Shown here in pieces: positions 59,108 to 64,000 of a stretch of 64,000 bases of DNA (the first letter of the stretch is position 1; each line of letters opens with the position of its first letter). The notes beneath the pieces are model-generated. The model saw only the letters and a program-made list of their open reading frames with translations. It was not told the origin of the DNA and did no database searches. The translations under genes were made by a program, and so were the position numbers. This stretch comes from Dyella thiooxydans (lineage in GTDB: Bacteria; Pseudomonadota; Gammaproteobacteria; Xanthomonadales; Rhodanobacteraceae), in the NCBI RefSeq assembly GCF_001641285.1, contig NZ_CP014841.1, positions 2,232,001 to 2,296,000 on the forward strand, in the 5' to 3' direction.

Positions 59108-59889
59108 CGGGAGACTCCGTTGGAAGCGGGGACGGCGCCGAGTCCGGCACCGCGCTGCAGGTGAATGACGCCCTGGGCGTCCGGTGGACCGAAGCGGGCC
59201 AGCCAGCGGGCCAGCGCAGGATGGTCGCCGCGTGGCGCCAGCTCGGCCTGCAGACGCCAGCCCAGCGGACTGGCCTGGAGGTGTCCGTCCAGCCGCAGCG
59301 GCCCCTGCCCTTCATCCTGCAGACTCACCTGGATCACCCCCGCGCGGGCGGTGATCGTCGCTGCCAGGTTGCCCAGCGGCAGAAGGCCATCCGCACCGTC
59401 GACTGCCGCGTCCTGCCAGCGCAGGTCGCCATCCATCGATACCGGCCAGCCGCCACGCAGGGTGGCATGTGCCAGTTGGCCGCGCAGCTCGCCCCGCGGC
59501 CGTCCGAACGGCGTGGCCGGCGGCGGTATCAGGTGATCCAGCGCCAGCCGCAGCCGCACGTCATGCCAGCGCAGCGTGTCGCCTTCTCGGACGAAACCGC
59601 CCTGTGCATCGAGCATCGACCCGGCGAGCTCGACACTGCCCTGCGGCCGACCCAGCAGGGCGCGGTGCGACAGCGTCCAGCGCAGTCGCCCCAGATCGGT
59701 GCCGTCGGCCGCCACGAGCGCCTCCGCGTGGCCATCCCAGACGCTGCCGGAAACGCCGCGCAGCGCAACGCCGTGCATGCGTGCATTGAGCCAGGGCGCA
59801 ACCCAGCGCGCCGGTGCGGACCACACCAGCAGCGCGAGCGCCAGCAGCAGCGTCGCGAGGCACAGCAGCAGGACTTTCCACCACTTCAA
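59104..59889 (-). CDS. gspN: Type II secretion protein N (GspN)
   Basis: A 261-residue bitopic protein: one N-terminal membrane helix (WKVLLLCLATLLLALALLVWS), then a periplasmic domain with the T2SN pattern GVALRGVSGSVWDGHAEAL, GRLRWTLSHRALLGRPQGSVEL and PPPATPFGRPRGELRGQL. GspN belongs to the type II secretion apparatus, whose other genes are not in this window; separate gspN genes occur in xanthomonads. It is coupled to the downstream phosphatase gene by ATGA. The start ATG 59889 is 71 bp from the divergent bioA. Confidence 0.85.
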   Translation of the reverse strand: MKWWKVLLLCLATLLLALALLVWSAPARWVAPWLNARMHGVALRGVSGSVWDGHAEALVAADGTDLGRLRWTLSHRALLGRPQGSVELAGSMLDAQGGFVREGDTLRWHDVRLRLALDHLIPPPATPFGRPRGELRGQLAHATLRGGWPVSMDGDLRWQDAAVDGADGLLPLGNLAATITARAGVIQVSLQDEGQGPLRLDGHLQASPLGWRLQAELAPRGDHPALARWLARFGPPDAQGVIHLQRGAGLGAVPASNGVSR

Positions 59890-59960
59890 CGGGCCGGACT
59901 CCGGAAACGGAACAGGCGCCGCGGCTTGAGTGCCCGGCGCCGGCCCACGATCATAGCCGG

Positions 59961-61325
59961 ATGAACAAGCACGACCGCAGCAACCGCGCGCTCGCCGCGC
60001 GCGATCTCCGCCACGTCTGGCACCCCTGCACCCAGATGCACGACCACGAACGCGTGCCGATGCTGCCGATCGTCCGCGGCGAAGGCGCCTGGCTGATCGA
60101 TGCCGACGGCCGCCGCTACCTCGACGGCATCAGTTCCTGGTGGACCAACCTGTTCGGCCACGCCAACCCGCGCATCGCCGCGGCGCTGGCCGACCAGGCC
60201 ACCCAGCTCGAGCACGTGATCTTCGCCGGCTTCACCCACGAGCCGGCGATCCGCCTGGCCGAGGAACTGGTACGCATCACGCCGCCGGGGCTGGAACGGG
60301 TGTTCTTCGCCGACAACGGCTCGGCGGCGATCGAAGTGGCGCTGAAGATGAGCTTCCACTACTGGCTCAACCGGGGCCACGGCGAGAAGACCCGCTTCAT
60401 CGCGCTGACCGGCAGCTACCACGGCGAGACCCTGGGCGCGCTGTCCGTCAGCGACGTGGCGCTGTATCGCAAGACCTACGCACCGCTGCTGCTGACGCCG
60501 ATCCTGGCACCCTCGGCGGATACCTACGAAGGCGAGCCCGGCGAGACCCCGCAGCAGATCGCCGCGCGCCGGCTGGGCGAACTGCGCATGCTGCTGGAGC
60601 GGCACGCGCACGAAACCTGTGCGGTGATCGTCGAGCCGCTGGTGCAGTGCGCCGGCGGCATGCGCATGTACCACCCGGACTACCTCACCGGCCTGCGCGC
60701 GCTGTGCGACGAGTTCGACGTGCACTTCATCGCCGACGAGATCGCGGTGGGCTTCGGCCGCACCGGCACGATGTTCGCCTGCGAGCAGGCCGGCGTGTCG
60801 CCGGATTTCATGTGCCTCTCCAAGGGCCTCACCGCAGGCACCCTGCCGCTGGCGGTGGTGCTCACCACCGACCACGTCTACGAAGCGTTCTATGCCGAGT
60901 ACAGCGCCGGCAAGGCGTTCCTGCATTCGCACAGCTACACCGGCAATCCGCTGGCCTGCCGGGTGGCGCTGGAGACGCTGGCGATCTTCCGCGACGAGCC
61001 GGTGCTGGAGCGCAACCGCGCACTGGCTGCGCATCTGGCCGGGCGGCTGGCGCCGCTGCGCGACCATCCCCACGTGTCCGACGTGCGCCAGACAGGCATG
61101 ATCGTCGCGGTCGAACTGGTCGCCGACAAGGCCAGCCGCACGCCTTTCCCGGCCGGCGAGCGGCGCGGACTGGAGGTCTACCTCTACGGCCTGGAGCACG
61201 AGGCGCTGCTGCGTCCGCTCGGCAACATCGTCTATTTCATGCCGCCCTACGTCACGACGCAGGCGGAACTCGATCACCTGGTCGACACCGCTCTCGCGGG
61301 CATCGAACACGCGCTCGCACGCTGA
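59961..61325 (+). CDS. bioA: Adenosylmethionine--8-amino-7-oxononanoate aminotransferase
   Basis: A 454-residue fold-type I PLP enzyme of biotin synthesis. The BioA-specific start is RHVWHPCTQMHDHERV. SSWWTNLFGHANPRI, GSAAIEVALKMSFHYW, FIADEIAVGFGRTGTMFACE (PLP Asp) and CLSKGLTAGTLPLAVVL (PLP Lys288) follow. ATG 59961 gives the standard N-terminus; the frame is open upstream to 59814, antisense to gspN. In xanthomonads bioA is often apart from the other bio genes, next to rsmE as here. Confidence 0.95.
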   Translation: MNKHDRSNRALAARDLRHVWHPCTQMHDHERVPMLPIVRGEGAWLIDADGRRYLDGISSWWTNLFGHANPRIAAALADQATQLEHVIFAGFTHEPAIRLAEELVRITPPGLERVFFADNGSAAIEVALKMSFHYWLNRGHGEKTRFIALTGSYHGETLGALSVSDVALYRKTYAPLLLTPILAPSADTYEGEPGETPQQIAARRLGELRMLLERHAHETCAVIVEPLVQCAGGMRMYHPDYLTGLRALCDEFDVHFIADEIAVGFGRTGTMFACEQAGVSPDFMCLSKGLTAGTLPLAVVLTTDHVYEAFYAEYSAGKAFLHSHSYTGNPLACRVALETLAIFRDEPVLERNRALAAHLAGRLAPLRDHPHVSDVRQTGMIVAVELVADKASRTPFPAGERRGLEVYLYGLEHEALLRPLGNIVYFMPPYVTTQAELDHLVDTALAGIEHALAR

Positions 61326-61343
61326 ACTTTTCCGGGCCCCTTC

Positions 61344-62078
61344 ATGCGCACGATTCGTATCCACGTCGAACAGCCCCTGGCACCCGGCTCCGCGGTCACG
61401 CTGCCGGCGCAGGCGGCCGAGCATGTCGCACGCGTGCTGCGACTGGCCGCCGGCGAGCCGGTGGTGCTGTTCAACGGCGACGGCCACGACTACGCCGGGC
61501 GCCTCGCCGAGGTGGGCAAGCGGCAGGTGACGGTGGCCGTGGAGAGCCGCGCACCGGTCACCTGCGAATCGCCGCTGCCACTGGTGCTCGCCCAGGGCGT
61601 GGCACGCGGCGAGAAGATGGACCTGATCGTGCAGAAAGCCACCGAGCTGGGCGTATCGGCGATCGTACCGCTGATCACCGAGCGCTCCGAGGTAAAGCTG
61701 GACGGCGAACGGGCCGCCAAACGGCTGGCGCACTGGCAGGCGGTGATCGCCAGCGCCTGCGAGCAGTGCGGGAGAGCCGTCCTGCCGCGCATCGTCGCCC
61801 CCCTGCCACTGACGGCCTGGCTGAGCACGCTCCCGGATGACGGTGCCCTGCGGCTCGCGCTATTGCCGGAGGGCGATGGGCGCGGGCGCGATCTGGCACC
61901 ACCTGCCGCAGGGGCGATTCTGGTCGTGGGGCCGGAGGGTGGTCTGGGCGAACGCGATGTCGCCAGCCTCACGGCACACGGTTTCCGCGGACTGCAGTTG
62001 GGTCCGCGCATCCTTCGCACGGAGACCGCGGGGTTGGCGGCATTGGCCGCACTGCAGGCGCTGCACGGCGACCTCTGA
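61344..62078 (+). CDS. rsmE: 16S rRNA m3U1498 methyltransferase RsmE
   Basis: A 244-residue SPOUT methyltransferase. The N-terminal PUA-like domain has AEHVARVLRLAAGEPVVLFNGDG. The family motif is GEKMDLIVQKATELGVSAIVPLITERSEV, and the trefoil knot is ILVVGPEGGLGERD followed by LGPRILRTETAGLAAL. It methylates U1498 of 16S rRNA. It follows bioA by 18 bp, so the two are probably cotranscribed. Confidence 0.95.
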   Translation: MRTIRIHVEQPLAPGSAVTLPAQAAEHVARVLRLAAGEPVVLFNGDGHDYAGRLAEVGKRQVTVAVESRAPVTCESPLPLVLAQGVARGEKMDLIVQKATELGVSAIVPLITERSEVKLDGERAAKRLAHWQAVIASACEQCGRAVLPRIVAPLPLTAWLSTLPDDGALRLALLPEGDGRGRDLAPPAAGAILVVGPEGGLGERDVASLTAHGFRGLQLGPRILRTETAGLAALAALQALHGDL

Positions 62079-62092
62079 TCGCGGAAAGACGA

Positions 62093-62117
62093 ACGGCGCG
62101 CCCCGAGGGCGCGCCGT
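62093..62117. terminator. Perfect 11-bp hairpin between convergent rsmE and chpC
   Basis: ACGGCGCGCCC and GGGCGCGCCGT pair across CGA. There is no T tract on the plus strand; its position between two convergent stops suggests a bidirectional transcript end. Confidence 0.65.
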
Positions 62118-62137
62118 CCACGAGCACTGTCGCCGGC

Positions 62138-62614
62138 TCAGGCCTCGGAGACGAGCACGCCGGTGAGTTCGCGCTCGAGCATCTCCAGGTCGGGAATCAC
62201 CGCCAGATCGTCGCGCACCAGCACCTGGGCGCGCACGCCGGGGGGCAGCGCCGTGCCATCGTGGGTGGGAATGATCAGTTCGGCGTTGAGTGTGGTCAGG
62301 CGGGGGAAGCCCCGCGTCACCACGGCGATGAACGGCAGTTCCGGGTTGTCGCCCAGTGCCTTCAGCACGGCGACGCGAACGGCCAGCTCCTGGTCGCCTT
62401 CGCCGGCGCCGGCCAGCTTGGTGAAAGCCACCAGAGGTACCCTCCAGCCGCGCCAGGCGATGCGTCCGAGCACCCACTCAGGGGCACCCTCGAGCGGCTC
62501 GAGCGCCGGCATGGTGATCACTTCGGCGATCGTGGCGTTCGGCAGCAGCAGGCGCAGGTCGCCGGCCGGCACCAGCACGCAGCGGATCTCGCGCGGTAGG
62601 GGCTGTTCGCTCAT
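62138..62614 (-). CDS. chpC: CheW-domain protein ChpC of the Pil-Chp system
   Basis: A 158-residue CheW-like scaffold protein: REIRCVLVPAGDLRLLLPNATIAEVI, WVLGRIAWRGWRVPLVAF and a C-terminal beta segment. In Pseudomonas the second CheW-like protein of the Pil-Chp chemosensory pathway is ChpC, encoded after chpA and chpB, as here. It connects receptors to the ChpA kinase that controls twitching and cAMP. Its ATG shares one base with the chpB stop (TGATG). Confidence 0.88.
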   Translation of the reverse strand: MSEQPLPREIRCVLVPAGDLRLLLPNATIAEVITMPALEPLEGAPEWVLGRIAWRGWRVPLVAFTKLAGAGEGDQELAVRVAVLKALGDNPELPFIAVVTRGFPRLTTLNAELIIPTHDGTALPPGVRAQVLVRDDLAVIPDLEMLERELTGVLVSEA

Positions 62615-64000
62615 CAGTATTCCTCGATCAGGCGCGCCGCCAGTTCGGCCGGCGTACCGGAAAAGTCGACCAGGTGCTCGGCCATCACTCCGCTGACCAT
62701 GTCGGCAAAATGTTCGCCCGGGGCATCCTCCACCCAGATCCGGCCGCCGCGATCATGCACGGCCTGGCAGCCCGCTACCGCATCGTTGGCCTGCCCGGCG
62801 AAGACGATCGCCAATGCGTCCACGCCGAACACGTTGGCCAGGGCGCTGAAAGTCGCGTCAATGGAGGGCGTCGCCGAGGGCGTCGCCTGCGCCGGCTTCA
62901 GCTCCATCCGGCCATCGCGCGTGACGCGCAATTGGTGATCGGCGGGCACCACGATCAGATCGCCGGCCCGGGCCTGCTCGCCCTGTTGCGCAACGCGGCT
63001 GTTCAGCGGGCAGGACGGAGCGAGCGACTGGAGCAGCTCGTCCACCGGGCGATCGCCCTGGTGCTGCACGTGGATGATCGTCGCCCGCATGCCCGCCGGC
63101 AGTTGCGACAGGAACGAGCGCACCGAATCGTGGCTGGCGAACGTCGCACCCAGCAGCACGACCCGGCTGAGTCCGCCACTGAGCTCCTCGAGCATCATTT
63201 CGCCGCCGCCGACGGGTTCATAGGGCTTCGGCGCGACCGCCTCTTCCATCGACACCAGCTCGAGCGTCATGCGTGGCTCGACGTGCAGTGCCTCGTCCCC
63301 GGACTCTGGCGCAAGGAAATCCAGCGCGCTGATCTTCTCGATCCCGAATTCGTCGGCCGAAGGCTTCGGCGAGGCCGGAAGCGGCGGCGGCCCCACGGTA
63401 TCCTCATCGTCGATCAGCGACCAGCTGTCGGTTCGCTGGAAAAGCTCGGCGGCGCCACCGGCCGGCGGCGCTGCCTGCACGGCGTGGGGACTGTCATCAT
63501 CCGCATCGGCCAGCCGCAGCACGTCCTCGATCAGGCCATCATCGACACCATCGGTGGCAGGCGATGCCGGACTCTCCTGCGGGGTCGCTTCGGCAACGCC
63601 ATCGGTGAAATTGCCGTCGTACAGCGGCGGATGGTCGTGGGAATCGAGCAGCAGCTCATCGAGCTCGAAGTCGTCCAGCGCATCGTCCCCTTCCGGTGGC
63701 TGCGAAGCCGTGACCGGCGCGGTCGCCGTGGCGGCGTCGCCCGCAGCCGGATCGTCGCCGGGCAGCGGCTCGCCCGAAAGCAACGCCTCCAGTTCCGCCT
63801 CGAGCGATTCGGACTCCGCAGCGACTTCGGCATCATGGCCGCTGGGTGAGCTCTCGTCTTCCGCGGCGTCCCCGGCCCCGTGCATGCCGGACTGCATCGC
63901 CTCCGACGATTCCGTGGCGGGAACGTCGACAACGCCCGGCGGACGCGGCGGATCGACGTCCTGACTGGCCAGCACCTTGGCCGCCAGGTGACGCGCCCAG
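62614..64000 (-). CDS. chpB: CheB-like protein ChpB of the Pil-Chp system, partial at the right edge
   Basis: At least 462 residues; the N-terminus lies beyond the window, because the frame is open to the edge (WARHLAAKVLASQDVD) and the GTG at 63975 is internal. A long acidic, Ala/Pro/Asp-rich region spans most of the visible N-terminal part. The C-terminal 190 residues resemble a CheB methylesterase domain: VVLLGATFASHDSV, IIHVQHQGDRPV, LIVVPADHQLRV and IVFAGQANDAVAGCQA. In CheB the first motif is GASTGG, with Ser as nucleophile; here Thr occupies that place. ChpB would demethylate the PilJ receptor, if active. Confidence 0.85.
   Translation of the reverse strand, partial: WARHLAAKVLASQDVDPPRPPGVVDVPATESSEAMQSGMHGAGDAAEDESSPSGHDAEVAAESESLEAELEALLSGEPLPGDDPAAGDAATATAPVTASQPPEGDDALDDFELDELLLDSHDHPPLYDGNFTDGVAEATPQESPASPATDGVDDGLIEDVLRLADADDDSPHAVQAAPPAGGAAELFQRTDSWSLIDDEDTVGPPPLPASPKPSADEFGIEKISALDFLAPESGDEALHVEPRMTLELVSMEEAVAPKPYEPVGGGEMMLEELSGGLSRVVLLGATFASHDSVRSFLSQLPAGMRATIIHVQHQGDRPVDELLQSLAPSCPLNSRVAQQGEQARAGDLIVVPADHQLRVTRDGRMELKPAQATPSATPSIDATFSALANVFGVDALAIVFAGQANDAVAGCQAVHDRGGRIWVEDAPGEHFADMVSGVMAEHLVDFSGTPAELAARLIEEY

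Overview
The window reads as chromosomal DNA of a high-G+C gammaproteobacterium of the Xanthomonadales (Lysobacterales), most likely Rhodanobacteraceae (Rhodanobacter/Dyella-like). That placement is inferred from gene order (ybeZ-ybeY-corC; pilB-pilC-pilD-coaE; Pil-Chp genes chpC-chpB), from a RegB/RegA pair, and from small intergenic repeats that begin with GTAG, as in the REP elements known from Stenotrophomonas and relatives. No database search was possible. I see no rRNA, tRNA, CRISPR array, prophage or insertion sequence.

Layout. 0.0-5.3 kb: a TetR-family fragment, ybeZ-ybeY-corC, an Lnb/DUF4105 membrane protein and corA, with GTAG repeats in the gaps. 5.3-7.4 kb: a secreted S9 peptidase. 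7.5-26.7 kb: a surface-glycan region built around two type IV pilin genes. It holds a GT-C membrane glycosyltransferase, two pilins each behind its own sigma-54-like promoter, two paralogous large GT-C membrane proteins, a DegT-type sugar aminotransferase, an acyl-carrier protein, two KASIII-type ketosynthases, a Rieske oxygenase, an SDR reductase, a hexapeptide acyltransferase, a flippase, a zinc-ribbon methyltransferase and four soluble or membrane-anchored glycosyltransferases. 26.9-31.5 kb: pilB-pilC-pilD-coaE. 31.5-33.4 kb: thyA-folA-Nudix on the minus strand. 33.5-45.4 kb: AIM24 protein, lgt, an S9 peptidase remnant, TPM/LemA genes, dgkA, a POT transporter, regB-regA, isoaspartyl peptidase, BlaI/M56 pair. 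45.5-55.9 kb: a one-chain CoA-transferase, a two-component pair, tesA with divergent ybbA-ybbP, a GST, an anion permease, a GSGD-repeat protein and a small exported protein. 56-64 kb: mazG, nudE-cysQ, an IMPase with gspN, bioA, rsmE and chpC-chpB.

How the parts fit. In Xanthomonas the pilin gene sits next to pilB and pilC. Here about 16 kb of glycan and acyl-chain genes separate the pilins from pilB. From the second pilin to the second ketosynthase (9984-20254) the genes are on one strand, nearly all overlapping. The consensus sigma-54 promoter before the second pilin could therefore drive pilin and modification genes together. I infer a pathway that makes an N-acylated amino-deoxysugar whose acyl group is built on a dedicated ACP and possibly hydroxylated by the Rieske enzyme. 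The sugar would then be flipped and attached to pilin or another surface polymer. This resembles the viosamine flagellin-glycosylation islands of Pseudomonas and Xanthomonas, but the pilin linkage, the Rieske oxygenase and the second ketosynthase set it apart. It is the best candidate for an undescribed system in the window.
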